Below are positions 41,953 through 50,610 of a stretch of 64,000 nucleotides of DNA, piece by piece. Source of the stretch: Candidatus Bipolaricaulota bacterium (GTDB lineage: Bacteria > Bipolaricaulota > Bipolaricaulia > UBA7950 > UBA9294); NCBI GenBank assembly GCA_028278555.1, contig JANQEA010000036.1, positions 27,921-91,920 on the forward strand, read 5' to 3'. Made by a program: the position numbers and the translations under genes. The notes beneath the pieces were generated by a model, which saw only the letters and a program-made list of their open reading frames with translations, was not told the origin of the DNA and did no database searches. The first letter of the stretch is position 1. Every line of letters starts with the position of its first letter.

Positions 41953-42654
41953 ATGAGTGACCAGCGACGTGAGGGAGAGCCGGAACTCGATTCGGATGGA
42001 CGAATGCGGATCCTCGAGGGGCTGCGTGAGCAAGGCGTCGTGATCCCCGATCCGGATCGGACTTATGTCGACGAGTCCGTCAACGTGGCGTCGGGCACCA
42101 TCCTCTATCCCGGGACACACCTTCGCGGTGCGACGAGCATCGGGCCGGACTGTCGCATCGGGCCGGACTGCTGGATCGAGGACACGACGATCGAGGAACG
42201 CGCTACCGTACGCTATTCCGTGCTCGAAGGGGCACGCGTCCGCGGTGGCTCCGATGTTGGGCCGTACACGCATCTCCGGCCCGGGGCGGACGTTGGACCC
42301 GAAGCGCGCGTCGGCAACTTCGTCGAGGTGAAGAACGCTCGACTCGAGCGGGGCGTGAAGGCCGGCCACCTCGCCTACGTTGGGGATGCGGAGATCGGCC
42401 CGGGGACGAACGTCGGGGCCGGCACGATCACCTGCAACTACGACGGGCGGGCGAAACATCGGACCGTCATCGGGAAGGACGTCTTCGTCGGAAGCAACGC
42501 GTCGCTCATCGCGCCGGTGACGATCGGCGATGGAGCCACCGTCGCGGCCGGTTCGACGATTACGGAGGACGTTCCGGCCGGAGGGCTGGCGTTCGGGAGA
42601 GCGCGCCAGGTGAACAAGAAGTCGGATCGGAAGACCGAGGAGGGTACGGGATGA
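41953..42654 (+). CDS. glmU: Stand-alone GlmU C-terminal (left-handed beta-helix) N-acetyltransferase
   Basis: 233 residues equivalent to the second half of the bifunctional 450-residue GlmU. A short helical start (1-30) is followed by hexapeptide repeats. Residues known to act in glucosamine-1-phosphate acetylation are kept: the Arg of THLRPGA, the Lys of FVEVK, His and Tyr of GHLAYVGD, Asn of [11 protein letters not shown], and the acetyl-CoA-contact [14 protein letters not shown]. The N-terminal uridylyltransferase (Rossmann, GxGTRM) is entirely absent, and no stop-containing remnant precedes it. It sits where Firmicutes carry full-length gcaD/glmU before prs. The uridylyltransferase must be a separate gene, or the product is another sugar acetyltransferase. 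The stop overlaps prs as ATGA. Confidence 0.88.
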   Translation: MSDQRREGEPELDSDGRMRILEGLREQGVVIPDPDRTYVDESVNVASGTILYPGTHLRGATSIGPDCRIGPDCWIEDTTIEERATVRYSVLEGARVRGGSDVGPYTHLRPGADVGPEARVGNFVEVKNARLERGVKAGHLAYVGDAEIGPGTNVGAGTITCNYDGRAKHRTVIGKDVFVGSNASLIAPVTIGDGATVAAGSTITEDVPAGGLAFGRARQVNKKSDRKTEEGTG

Positions 42655-43607
42655 TCGGCAGAGAGCTGAAGCTCCTATGCGGCAACGCGAATCCGCAGCT
42701 GGCGCAGGAGATCTCGGAGGCGCTCGGCATCGGGCTCTGTGATACTGCGGTCGAGCGGTTCGGCGATGGAGAGATCCGCGTTCGGATTCGAGAGACGGTC
42801 CGTGGAGCGGACGTCTTCGTCATCCAGCCGACCTGCCCGCCGGTCAACGAGAGTCTGATGGAGCTGTTGATCCTGATCGACGCGATCCGCCGCGCATCGG
42901 CCCGACAAGTGGTCGCCGTCGTCCCGTACTATGGATATGCGCGGCAGGATCGGAAGCACACCGGGCGGGTGCCGATCTCGGCCCGGCTTGTCGCAAACAT
43001 GTTTGAGGTCGCCGGCGCCGACCGTGTCCTCACGATGGACCTCCACGCCGGCCAGATTCAGGGGTTCTTCAACATCCCGGTCGACAACCTGCGGACCGAC
43101 TGGATTTTCGCCGAGCACATCGAGAAGGAACGCGGAGATCTCGAAAACACGGTGATCGTCTCGCCGGACGCCGGCGGTGCGGTTCGAGCCCGGATGGTCG
43201 CCGAGCGCCTGAACACGCCGCTCGCGATCCTCGAGAAGCGTCGATCGCAGGACGGCTCGGATGTGCAGGTGATGAACGTCATCGGTGACGTCGAGGGGAT
43301 GCAGGCGATCCTGATCGATGACATCCTCTCCTCCGGCGGGACGATGGTGAAGGCGACGAACACGCTCCTCGCGCATGGAGCCAAGGAGGTGTCGGCCTAC
43401 TGCACCCACGGGACGCTCTCCGGCAACGCCCTGGAGCTGTTGGCGGAATCGCCCTTGAAACGGGTGGTTCTGACCAATACCATCTTCTACGAGCGCGCGA
43501 ACGAGAGTGAGATCGTCGACTACATCCATGTGGGCGAACACCTGGCGAAGACGATTCATCGGATCTTCGAGTACAAGTCGGTGAGCCACCTCTTCCCGCA
43601 TTACTAG
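42651..43607 (+). CDS. prs: Ribose-phosphate pyrophosphokinase (PRPP synthetase)
   Basis: Makes PRPP for nucleotide, histidine, tryptophan and NAD synthesis. 318 residues, class I length. N-terminal [15 protein letters not shown], the flexible loop [25 protein letters not shown], and the ribose-5-phosphate loop [13 protein letters not shown] (about 215-227) are intact. Four-base overlap with the glmU-type gene. glmU-prs-ctc-pth is a conserved Firmicutes order. Confidence 0.97.
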   Translation: MIGRELKLLCGNANPQLAQEISEALGIGLCDTAVERFGDGEIRVRIRETVRGADVFVIQPTCPPVNESLMELLILIDAIRRASARQVVAVVPYYGYARQDRKHTGRVPISARLVANMFEVAGADRVLTMDLHAGQIQGFFNIPVDNLRTDWIFAEHIEKERGDLENTVIVSPDAGGAVRARMVAERLNTPLAILEKRRSQDGSDVQVMNVIGDVEGMQAILIDDILSSGGTMVKATNTLLAHGAKEVSAYCTHGTLSGNALELLAESPLKRVVLTNTIFYERANESEIVDYIHVGEHLAKTIHRIFEYKSVSHLFPHY

Positions 43608-43641
43608 ACGAAATCCAAACGAGACGGCTGGGTGAACGAGG

Positions 43642-44316
43642 ATGCATACACTGGAAGTGAAGACGAGGGCCGCCGGGAAGGCGAACGCCCTTCGGCGAGA
43701 TGGATTCGTGCCCGGGGTCGTCTACGGCCCATCGATCGAGAGCACGCCGATCGCCATTGCCCGCAAGGATCTCCAATCGCTCTTCTCGGAGATCACGCGA
43801 AGTTCGAGGATCAACCTGTCGATCGCCGGCGAGGACGGCGCCAAGGAGATGGACGTCTTCCTGAAGGTGGTCGACTACGATCCGGTCACCGACGAGCCGA
43901 AGCACGTCGATTTCTACCATCCGGACGTCGGTCATCCGCTGAAGCTGCACGTCCCGGTGAAGATCACCGGCGAGGCGCAAGGCGTGAAAAGCGGCGGGAT
44001 CTTGAACGTTCTGTTCAACACGGTCCGGGTCCATGGTCTGCCGAAGGACGTTCCGCATCTGATCACGATCGACGTCTCCGAACTCGATCTCGGTGAATCG
44101 ATCCACGTTCGCGACATCGACTTTGGCGGCGTCGAGCCGATGCTCCCCCCTGAGCGGACCCTAGTCACCGTCATCGCTCCTCGCGGCATGGAGATCGAGG
44201 AGGAAGAGGGCGAGCTCGAAGAGGGCGAGGAGATCGAGGGCGAAGAGGGTGCGGCGGAGTCTGAAGAGGGCGCGCAGGCAGAGGGAGACGAGGAGACCGC
44301 TGCCGAAGAGGGATAG
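43642..44316 (+). CDS. rplY: 50S ribosomal protein bL25/CTC family
   Basis: Binds 5S rRNA; the CTC form is a general-stress ribosomal protein. 224 residues: an L25 domain (1-95, including ANALRRDGFVPGVVYGPS), a C-terminal TL5 domain (about 96-185) and a strongly acidic Glu/Gly tail (about 186-224) of low complexity. The stop shares a base with the pth start codon. The acidic tail is typical of the long form, although its composition varies freely. Confidence 0.94.
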   Translation: MHTLEVKTRAAGKANALRRDGFVPGVVYGPSIESTPIAIARKDLQSLFSEITRSSRINLSIAGEDGAKEMDVFLKVVDYDPVTDEPKHVDFYHPDVGHPLKLHVPVKITGEAQGVKSGGILNVLFNTVRVHGLPKDVPHLITIDVSELDLGESIHVRDIDFGGVEPMLPPERTLVTVIAPRGMEIEEEEGELEEGEEIEGEEGAAESEEGAQAEGDEETAAEEG

Positions 44317-44891
44317 TGAAAGCGGTCTTCGGGCTCGGCAATCCCGGGCGCGACTACGCGCTGACGCGACACAACACGGGGTTCGAAGTCATCGACCTGT
44401 ATCGGAAGGTCCACCGGCTTCGGAGGAAAGGGCGGATCGAACACTCCGCCCTTGTCTATTCGACCGACGAGTTGCTCCTGGTCAAGCCGATGACGTTCAT
44501 GAATGAGAGCGGCGCGGCGGTCCGCGGCGTGCTGGCGAAGCACGAGATCTCGCCGAAGGACGCGCTGGTCGTCTACGACGATCTCGATCTCCCGCTCGGA
44601 CGATTCAAGATTCTCGGCGCCGGCGGCGCCGGGACGCACAAGGGCCTCGGGTCGATTCTCGACGCGCTCAAGACCGAGGCGATCCCCCGACTGAAGATCG
44701 GCATCGAGATCGCTGAGCGGACGAAGACGGGGACCGATTTCGTTCTCGAGCGGTTCACGCCCGAGGAATGGACGTGTGTTCTTCCGGCGCTGGAGAGCGC
44801 CGTCGAGGTGATTGACATGTTCCGTCATGCGGACATCGATGCGGTGATGACGCAGTTCAACCGGCGAGATGGAGCGCTTGCCGGGGGGTAG
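44316..44891 (+). CDS. pth: Peptidyl-tRNA hydrolase
   Basis: Releases peptides from prematurely dissociated peptidyl-tRNA. 191 residues. FGLGNPGRDY, the catalytic His in TRHNTGFEV (about 20), KPMTFMNESGAA, and the Asp of VVYDDLDLPLG (about 90) are present. Where E. coli has HNGLK (Asn114), this protein has THKGLGSI, an Asn-to-Lys change at a substrate-contact position that also occurs in some other bacteria. GTG start overlapping the rplY stop. The 3' end contains the clpC promoter. Confidence 0.94.
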   Translation: MKAVFGLGNPGRDYALTRHNTGFEVIDLYRKVHRLRRKGRIEHSALVYSTDELLLVKPMTFMNESGAAVRGVLAKHEISPKDALVVYDDLDLPLGRFKILGAGGAGTHKGLGSILDALKTEAIPRLKIGIEIAERTKTGTDFVLERFTPEEWTCVLPALESAVEVIDMFRHADIDAVMTQFNRRDGALAGG

Positions 44892-44905
44892 CAGCCCGGT
44901 ATACT
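44878..44905 (+). promoter_or_regulatory. Promoter of clpC-radA
   Basis: TTGCCG, 16-base spacer, TATACT, 40 bases before the ATG. A small hairpin TGCGCC/GGCGCA lies in the leader; no CIRCE or CtsR direct repeat is seen. Confidence 0.5.
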
Positions 44906-44945
44906 CGTCCGGTCTGCGCCTGTGGGCGCAACCGAGGAGGTGAGG

Positions 44946-47366
44946 ATGTACGATCGGTTCTCGCGTGAGTCGATGGAGGTCATCGCGATCTCTCAGGAGG
45001 AGGCGGAGAGCTGGCGGCACAGCTACGTCGGCACCGAGCATCTCCTCCTCGCATTCCTGAAGGTCACCGACAGCGAGGTCCATCGCTTCCTCACATCGAA
45101 CGGCGTCACGTATGACAAGGTCGCGACCCTTCTCGAGGAAGAGAAGGAGCGCGGCGATGTCCGTCTTTCGGCCGACGACCTCGAGCCGACCCCACGGCTG
45201 AAGCGGGTGATGAAGGTCAGTTTCGAAGAGGCGCGGCGAGCCGGACTGAACACGATCCGACCGGAGCATCTTCTGATGGGGCTCCTCCGCGAGGGAGAGG
45301 GAACGGGAGCGGCCCTGCTCAACCACCTCGGGATCGATCTGACGAAGGCACGCGGCTACTTCCTCCCGCCGGGTGGGATCGGAATGGCGGTTCGGACGGC
45401 AAGGCGCGGAACCCAGCGGAAGGGAGATCTGTCGGAGTTCGGTCGGAACCTCGTCGAGGAGGCGATGGCCGGGAACCTCGACCCGGTGATCGGCCGGGAA
45501 GAGGAGACCGAGCGGATCATCCAGACCCTCACCCGACGCCGGAAGAACAACCCGGCGCTGATCGGCGAATCGGGCGTCGGCAAGACGGCAGTCGTCGAGG
45601 GGCTCGCCCAGCGGATCGCGAACGGCGACGTCCCGGCCCTCCTCCGGTCGAAGGAGATCATCGAACTCGACATGGCGTCGGTCGTCGCCGGAACGAAATA
45701 CCGCGGCGAGTTCGAGCAGCGCTTGAAAGCCCTCATCAACCGGGTCGCCGAAGAGGACAACATCATCCTGTTCATCGACGAGCTGCAGACGGTCGTCGGT
45801 GCCGGCGGGGCGGAGGGGGCGATCGACGCCTCGTCGATTCTCAAGCCGCCGCTCGCGTCCGGGGCGATCCAGTGCATCGGCACAGCGACCCTCGACGAGT
45901 ACCGAAAGTCGGTCGAGAAGGATCCGGCATTGAAACGTCGCTTCAAGACGATCTACGTCGAGGAGCCGTCGGTCGAAGAAACGGTCAAGATCCTGAAAGG
46001 CCTCCGCCCGCAGTACGAGAAACACCACGGCGTCAAGGTCACCGATGACGCGCTCCAACAGGCGGCGCGCCTCTCCGATCGCTACGTCACCGACCAGTTC
46101 CTTCCCGACAAGGCGATCGACCTCGTCGATGAGACGTCGGCCCGGATCAAGCTCCAGCGGACGCGCGTCCCCGACGAAGCGCGAGAGTTGATGGAAGAGG
46201 TCGACCGCCTCGACGAGGAAGAGCGAGAGGCGGTAGCGCAGCAGGACTACGAGACCGCAGCCCGCCTCCGGGACGAGAAGGCGGAGCACGTCACGCGGAT
46301 CGAAGAGCTGAGTGAGTCCGCCTATGAGGGAAACGACCTCCAGGCGACCGGCCGTGACATCGCGCAGATGGTCGCGATGTGGACCGGCGTGCCGATCGGC
46401 CACGTCCAGGAGGAAGAGACCGCCCGGATGGTCAACATGGAGGTGCAGGTCCACGAGCGGCTGATCGCTCAGGACGAGGCGGTCCGCGCCGTCTCCCGAT
46501 CGATCCGCCGGGCCTATGCTGGCGTGAAGAACCCACGCCGGCCGGTCGGCGTGTTCATGTTCCTCGGCCCGACCGGCGTCGGGAAGACCGAACTCTCGAA
46601 GACGCTGGCCGAGTTCCTGTTCGGCGACGAGGATGCGCTGATCCGTGTCGACATGTCGGAGTACATGGAACGGTTCTCCGTCTCACGCCTGACCGGCGCT
46701 CCTCCGGGATATGTCGGGTACGAGGAAGCCGGTGAGCTGACCGAGAAGGTCCGTCATCGACCGTACTCGGTCGTCCTGTTCGACGAAATCGAGAAGGCGC
46801 ATCGCGACGTGTTCAACATCCTCCTCCAAGTGATGGAGGACGGGATCCTGACCGACTCGCAGGGGCGGCGCGTCGACTTCCGGAACGCGGTCCTGATCAT
46901 GACCTCAAACGTCGGCAGCGAGCTGATTACCGATCGCGGAACCCTCGGGTTCAGCGACCAGGACGAGACGTCGGAAGAGTCGTACCAAGACATGAAATCG
47001 CGCGTTATCGGCGAGGCGCGGAAGGTCTTCCGCCCCGAGTTCCTCAACCGTCTCGACGACATCATCGTCTTCCATCAGCTGAACCGGGAGCAGGTCCGCG
47101 AGATCGCCGAGCTGATGATTGAGGAGCTGACCGAGCGGCTTGCTGAGGATCGGGAGATCACCCTCACCCTCGACGACTCGGCGTGGACGCTCCTGATCGA
47201 GCAGGGCTACGATCCGAAGTACGGGGCGCGCCCGATGCGTCGGACGATCGAGCGATTGATCGAGAATCCGATCTCCGAGGAGATTCTCCTCGGCAACTTC
47301 CCATCCGGTGCGGCGATCCACGCGATCGCCGATGGGGAGGAGTTCCGGTTCGAAGCGAGCGGCTGA
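44946..47366 (+). CDS. clpC: ATP-dependent Clp protease ATPase ClpC
   Basis: Hexameric HSP100 unfoldase that feeds substrates to ClpP. 806 residues. Two Clp_N repeats (about 1-145), AAA1 with Walker A GESGVGKT (about 212) and Walker B FIDELQT, a UVR/M-domain coiled coil (about 405-460, [20 protein letters not shown]), AAA2 with GPTGVGKT (about 545) and [11 protein letters not shown], and the D2-small domain. The ClpP-binding loop is probably TLGF in RGTLGFSDQ, the LGF form used by ClpC. No ctsR, mcsA or mcsB precedes it, so Firmicutes-style control is absent; radA follows after three bases as in Firmicutes. Confidence 0.97.
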   Translation: MYDRFSRESMEVIAISQEEAESWRHSYVGTEHLLLAFLKVTDSEVHRFLTSNGVTYDKVATLLEEEKERGDVRLSADDLEPTPRLKRVMKVSFEEARRAGLNTIRPEHLLMGLLREGEGTGAALLNHLGIDLTKARGYFLPPGGIGMAVRTARRGTQRKGDLSEFGRNLVEEAMAGNLDPVIGREEETERIIQTLTRRRKNNPALIGESGVGKTAVVEGLAQRIANGDVPALLRSKEIIELDMASVVAGTKYRGEFEQRLKALINRVAEEDNIILFIDELQTVVGAGGAEGAIDASSILKPPLASGAIQCIGTATLDEYRKSVEKDPALKRRFKTIYVEEPSVEETVKILKGLRPQYEKHHGVKVTDDALQQAARLSDRYVTDQFLPDKAIDLVDETSARIKLQRTRVPDEARELMEEVDRLDEEEREAVAQQDYETAARLRDEKAEHVTRIEELSESAYEGNDLQATGRDIAQMVAMWTGVPIGHVQEEETARMVNMEVQVHERLIAQDEAVRAVSRSIRRAYAGVKNPRRPVGVFMFLGPTGVGKTELSKTLAEFLFGDEDALIRVDMSEYMERFSVSRLTGAPPGYVGYEEAGELTEKVRHRPYSVVLFDEIEKAHRDVFNILLQVMEDGILTDSQGRRVDFRNAVLIMTSNVGSELITDRGTLGFSDQDETSEESYQDMKSRVIGEARKVFRPEFLNRLDDIIVFHQLNREQVREIAELMIEELTERLAEDREITLTLDDSAWTLLIEQGYDPKYGARPMRRTIERLIENPISEEILLGNFPSGAAIHAIADGEEFRFEASG

Positions 47367-47368
47367 TC

Positions 47369-48715
47369 ATGCCGTTTCACTGCGCCGAATGCGGCCATCG
47401 ATCGATCAAGTGGCTCGGCCGATGCCCGACCTGCGGCGCTTGGGACTCCTTCTCCGAAGAACGCGCTCCGAGCGGCGAGGCGGGCGAGGCCGCGTCTTGG
47501 CTCGGTGCAGAGCTCCGCTCGATCGACCAGGTTGACCTGACCAACATCGAACGGCTGCCGACCGGGATGGACGAGTTCGATCGCCTCCTCGGTGGCGGGC
47601 TGATCCCGGGTGGCGTCGTCCTGTTCGGCGGCGAACCGGGGATCGGGAAGTCGACCCTTCTCCTCCAGATCGCGGAACTGATCGCTCGGACGACCGGGAA
47701 CGTCCTGTATGTCTCGGGCGAGGAATCGGAGGGACAGGTCAAGCTCCGTGCGAGCCGAATCGGTGTCGGCAGCGAGCGACTGTACGTCCTGTCGGAGCAA
47801 TCACTGTCACGGATCGCCGACGCGGTCGAGCGGGTTGCGCCGACCGTGCTGATCGTCGACTCCATCCAGACGACCGTCGACGAGCGGGCGGCCGGCGAGG
47901 CGGGGAGCCTCCGGCAGCTTCGCGAGGCGTCGAACGAGCTGATCCGGCTGGCCAAGTCTCGCAGGATGGCGACCTTCCTCGTCGGACACATCACCAAGGA
48001 GGGCGCATTCGCCGGGCCGAAGTCGGTCGAACACCTCGTCGACGCGGCCGTCTACCTCGAGGGGAGCCGCGGCGAGGACGTCCGGATCCTCCGTTCGGTG
48101 AAGAACCGGTTCGGAGCGACGAACGAGGTCGTCGTCTTCCGGATGACGGCCGAGGGACTCACGGAGATCGCTGATCCGTCGCGCTACTTCCTCGACGACA
48201 TCGAGAAGGAGCCGAAGGCGGGGACGACGGTCGTTCCGATCCTCGAGGGGACGCGCCCGATCCTCGTCGAGATCCAGGCGCTCGTCTCGCCGACCGGCGG
48301 ATATGGGGTCCCGCAGCGGCGCTGCACGGGGCTCGACGTCAACCGGGTTCTCCTGTTGCTCGCTGTGCTCGAGAAGCACGCGGGGATCCAGATCGGCGGG
48401 GCCGATGTCTACCTGAGTCTCGCCGGTGGACTGGAGACGCGGGAACGGGGGACCGACCTCGGTGTCATTGCGTCGATCTGTTCGAGCCTTCGCGGTCGCC
48501 CACTGCCGGAACGGACGGCGATCGTTGGTGAAGTTGGGCTGTCGGGCGAGGTTCGAGCGGTCAGGCGGCTCGGGGAGCGGATCCGCGAAGCGGAGAAGAT
48601 GGGGATGGAGCGGATCGTTGTCCCCGGCGGGGCGCGAACAGCGAAGGGCGAGACAATCGATGTTGTCAGCGTCGAGCGAATCGGCGAGGCGCTCGAGGCG
48701 GTCGGACTGACTTAG
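47369..48715 (+). CDS. radA: DNA repair protein RadA (Sms)
   Basis: RecA-like branch-migration helicase in recombination. 448 residues. N-terminal four-cysteine zinc finger CAECGHRSIKWLGRCPTC, Walker A GEPGIGKST (about 90), Walker B LIVDSIQT, the RadA-specific KNRFG motif (about 250), and a C-terminal Lon-like domain (about 270-448) with LSLAGGLETRERGTDLG. ATG right after the clpC stop. Operon with clpC and pnp. Confidence 0.97.
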   Translation: MPFHCAECGHRSIKWLGRCPTCGAWDSFSEERAPSGEAGEAASWLGAELRSIDQVDLTNIERLPTGMDEFDRLLGGGLIPGGVVLFGGEPGIGKSTLLLQIAELIARTTGNVLYVSGEESEGQVKLRASRIGVGSERLYVLSEQSLSRIADAVERVAPTVLIVDSIQTTVDERAAGEAGSLRQLREASNELIRLAKSRRMATFLVGHITKEGAFAGPKSVEHLVDAAVYLEGSRGEDVRILRSVKNRFGATNEVVVFRMTAEGLTEIADPSRYFLDDIEKEPKAGTTVVPILEGTRPILVEIQALVSPTGGYGVPQRRCTGLDVNRVLLLLAVLEKHAGIQIGGADVYLSLAGGLETRERGTDLGVIASICSSLRGRPLPERTAIVGEVGLSGEVRAVRRLGERIREAEKMGMERIVVPGGARTAKGETIDVVSVERIGEALEAVGLT

Positions 48716-48724
48716 GAGGATGCG

Positions 48725-49552
48725 ATGGTCGATCCACGATGGGAGAAGCTGACGGAGGCTGCGGCTGACCTGCGGCGGCTACTTGACGAGACGCCCGAGG
48801 TGGCGATCACGCTCGGATCCGGCCTGTCGAAGGCGTTCGGCGTGCCGGACGGCGGGCGGATCATCCCCGCAGAGGAGATTCCCCACACGCCGCGGCCGAC
48901 AGTCGCTGGGCACGCCGGCGAATTCTGGGCCGGAAGGATTGGAGAGACGCCGGTCCTCGTCCAGCGGGGGCGTGCGCACTTCTACGAAGGGCATCCCCTC
49001 GACGAGATTGTCTTCGTCACGCGACTGTTCGCCGTCCTCGGCGTGAAGACGCTGATCGTCACCAACGCGTCCGGAGCGGTCAATCCCGACTTCCGGGCCG
49101 GCGATCTGGTCATCATCACCGATCACATCAACATGCTCGGCGCGAACCCGCTCCACGGACCGAACCTGGAGCATCTCGGGCCGCGATTCCCGGACATGTC
49201 GGCCGCCTACACCCCGCGCCTCCGACAACTGGCCCAGGAGGTCGCCACTGCCGAGGGGATCGAGCTGAAGGAGGGCGTTTACGTCGCTGCGCTCGGGCCC
49301 TCGTACGAGACCCCGGCCGAGATCCGATCGTTCCGGACGATGGGGGCCGATCTCGTCGGGATGTCGACCGTTCCGGAAGTGATCGCCGCGGCACACGCCG
49401 GGATGGACGTTCTCGGGATCTCGATCGCGACCAACCTGGCCGCCGGGGTCGATCCGGATGCGACGCTGACGCACGACGAGGTCATCGAAACAACGGATCG
49501 AAAGGGCTCCGAGATGCGGCGCCTCTTGATGGGGATCATCGCGCAAATCTAG
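48725..49552 (+). CDS. Purine-nucleoside phosphorylase
   Basis: Phosphorolysis of purine nucleosides to base and ribose 1-phosphate. 275 residues, the trimeric PNP class. Motifs: LGSGLSKAFG phosphate loop, GRAHFYEG, VTNASGAVNPDFRAGDLVII, the base-binding GPSYETPAEIR and VGMSTVPEVIAA. GMSTVPE with methionine points to PNP rather than MTA phosphorylase. Starts nine bases after radA behind TAGGAGG. Complements AhcY and the adenosine kinase in purine salvage. Confidence 0.93.
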   Translation: MVDPRWEKLTEAAADLRRLLDETPEVAITLGSGLSKAFGVPDGGRIIPAEEIPHTPRPTVAGHAGEFWAGRIGETPVLVQRGRAHFYEGHPLDEIVFVTRLFAVLGVKTLIVTNASGAVNPDFRAGDLVIITDHINMLGANPLHGPNLEHLGPRFPDMSAAYTPRLRQLAQEVATAEGIELKEGVYVAALGPSYETPAEIRSFRTMGADLVGMSTVPEVIAAAHAGMDVLGISIATNLAAGVDPDATLTHDEVIETTDRKGSEMRRLLMGIIAQI

Positions 49553-49578
49553 CTTGAGGGCGACGGATTCCCGCTGGG

Positions 49579-49905
49579 CTACTCCAGAACTGCGAGATCG
49601 GGGAGGATCTTCCCTGCCGTGGCGTACTGAACGCCGGGGATTTGAAGTGCCTCGTCGGACTGGTCGGTCGAGAAGAGGACCCGCGCATCGCCTTCGCATC
49701 GTCCGACGACGCGGAGCGCAGTCACATTGATCTTCTTCTCCGCGAGCTGCGCGAGGAAGTCCGCCAAGCCTCCGGGTCGATCGGGGACGACGGCGAGCAG
49801 GCTGCCATCGATCGCGATCATCTTCTCGCCGCAGGCCTTGCAGACAACCTCGTCGCTCGGTCCGATGGCGACCTCGCAGCATGCTGGGCACAGGAGCTTC
49901 CTCAT
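49579..49905 (-). CDS. Zinc-ribbon plus ACT-domain protein
   Basis: 108 residues. The first 35 hold a four-cysteine ribbon (CPAC ... CKAC); the rest is a ACT domain with LLAVVPDRPGGLADFLAQLA (about 38-57) and VTALRVV. ACT domains bind amino acids and regulate enzymes; the ribbon suggests nucleic acid or protein contact. I know no named family for this pair. The ATG at 49905 follows AGGAGGGTGAT; longer frames towards 50568 are shadows. It faces away from the nuoE operon and could sense glutamine or glutamate, but that is speculation. Confidence 0.8.
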   Translation of the reverse strand: MRKLLCPACCEVAIGPSDEVVCKACGEKMIAIDGSLLAVVPDRPGGLADFLAQLAEKKINVTALRVVGRCEGDARVLFSTDQSDEALQIPGVQYATAGKILPDLAVLE

Positions 49906-49929
49906 GCCGATCACCCTCCTTGTTCGATC

Positions 49930-49959
49930 AAGGTACCGTCTGCCGAACAGCCCGGTCAA
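49930..49959 (-). promoter_or_regulatory. Promoter of the ACT-domain gene
   Basis: Minus-strand TTGACC, 18-base spacer, TACCTT. An inverted repeat CCTTG-N6-CAAGG (49918-49933) covers the start region, and TCGAGCCC/GGGCTCGA (49961-49979) lies upstream. Confidence 0.4.
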
Positions 49960-50036
49960 GTCGAGCCCGTTGGGCTCGAGAGGAATGCGGGGAATCATCG
50001 TGGTTGAGGCACATATCTCACTATTGAAGACATCTC

Positions 50037-50066
50037 TTGCATATGGACGGGCAAATCTGCTAGCGT
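50037..50066 (+). promoter_or_regulatory. Promoter of the nuoE-nuoF-hoxU-gltB-like operon
   Basis: TTGCAT, 18-base spacer, TAGCGT, followed by a leader of about 57 bases. Confidence 0.4.
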
Positions 50067-50130
50067 GCCTTGCAAGAAGCCGATGGAGTGGCCCCGCGGC
50101 CAAGCCGAGAACCTCTGAAGTGAGGTGTAG

Positions 50131-50610
50131 ATGGCGACGACAGGACACGCGGCTCATCGGATCATCGAGAAACACGCTGGCGCGCGAGATGCGCTGATTC
50201 CCATCCTGCAGGATATCCAGGCGGAGGAAGGCTACCTGTCGCAGGAAGCGCTTGAGGCGGTCTCCGAGGGGATGAGCATTCCCCTGATCCAGGTGTACGG
50301 AGTCGCCACGTTCTTCCGAGCGTTCTCTCTCGAGCCGAGAGGTCGTCGCGTCGTCTGCGCGTGCACGGGCACGGCGTGCCACGTACGAGGAGCTTCCGCC
50401 GTGTTGGACGAGTTGGAGCGGCAGCTTGGCGTCTGTGCGGGCCAGACGACAGGAGATGGTGAGTACAGCCTCGAGACGGTGAACTGCCTCGGCGCTTGCG
50501 CTCTGGGGCCGGTGGTCGTTGTCGACGGGATCAACCACGGGCACATGACGCGTGCCGACGTTCAGCATCTATTGGGCGGAGAACCTGAGAGCGCGGGAGC
50601 GGATCGATGA
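50131..50610 (+). CDS. NuoE/HydC-like thioredoxin-fold [2Fe-2S] subunit
   Basis: 159 residues. A helical N-terminus is followed by the thioredoxin-like fold with cysteines in CTGTACHVRG (about 76-85) and CLGACALGP (about 117-125), the four [2Fe-2S] ligands of NuoE. In complex I, HydABC and NAD-dependent formate dehydrogenases this subunit pairs with the NADH-oxidising NuoF. First gene of a four-gene operon; the stop overlaps the nuoF-like start as ATGA. Ribosome-binding GAGGTG precedes the ATG. Confidence 0.93.
   Translation: MATTGHAAHRIIEKHAGARDALIPILQDIQAEEGYLSQEALEAVSEGMSIPLIQVYGVATFFRAFSLEPRGRRVVCACTGTACHVRGASAVLDELERQLGVCAGQTTGDGEYSLETVNCLGACALGPVVVVDGINHGHMTRADVQHLLGGEPESAGADR

Noticed and set aside
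44906..44945. CIRCE or CtsR operator before clpC
   Set aside because: Neither TTAGCACTC-N9-GAGTGCTAA nor the CtsR heptad repeat is present; only a short hairpin.
43932..46454. 840-residue open frame on the minus strand
   Set aside because: Antisense to rplY, pth and clpC; no family pattern, no ribosome-binding site.
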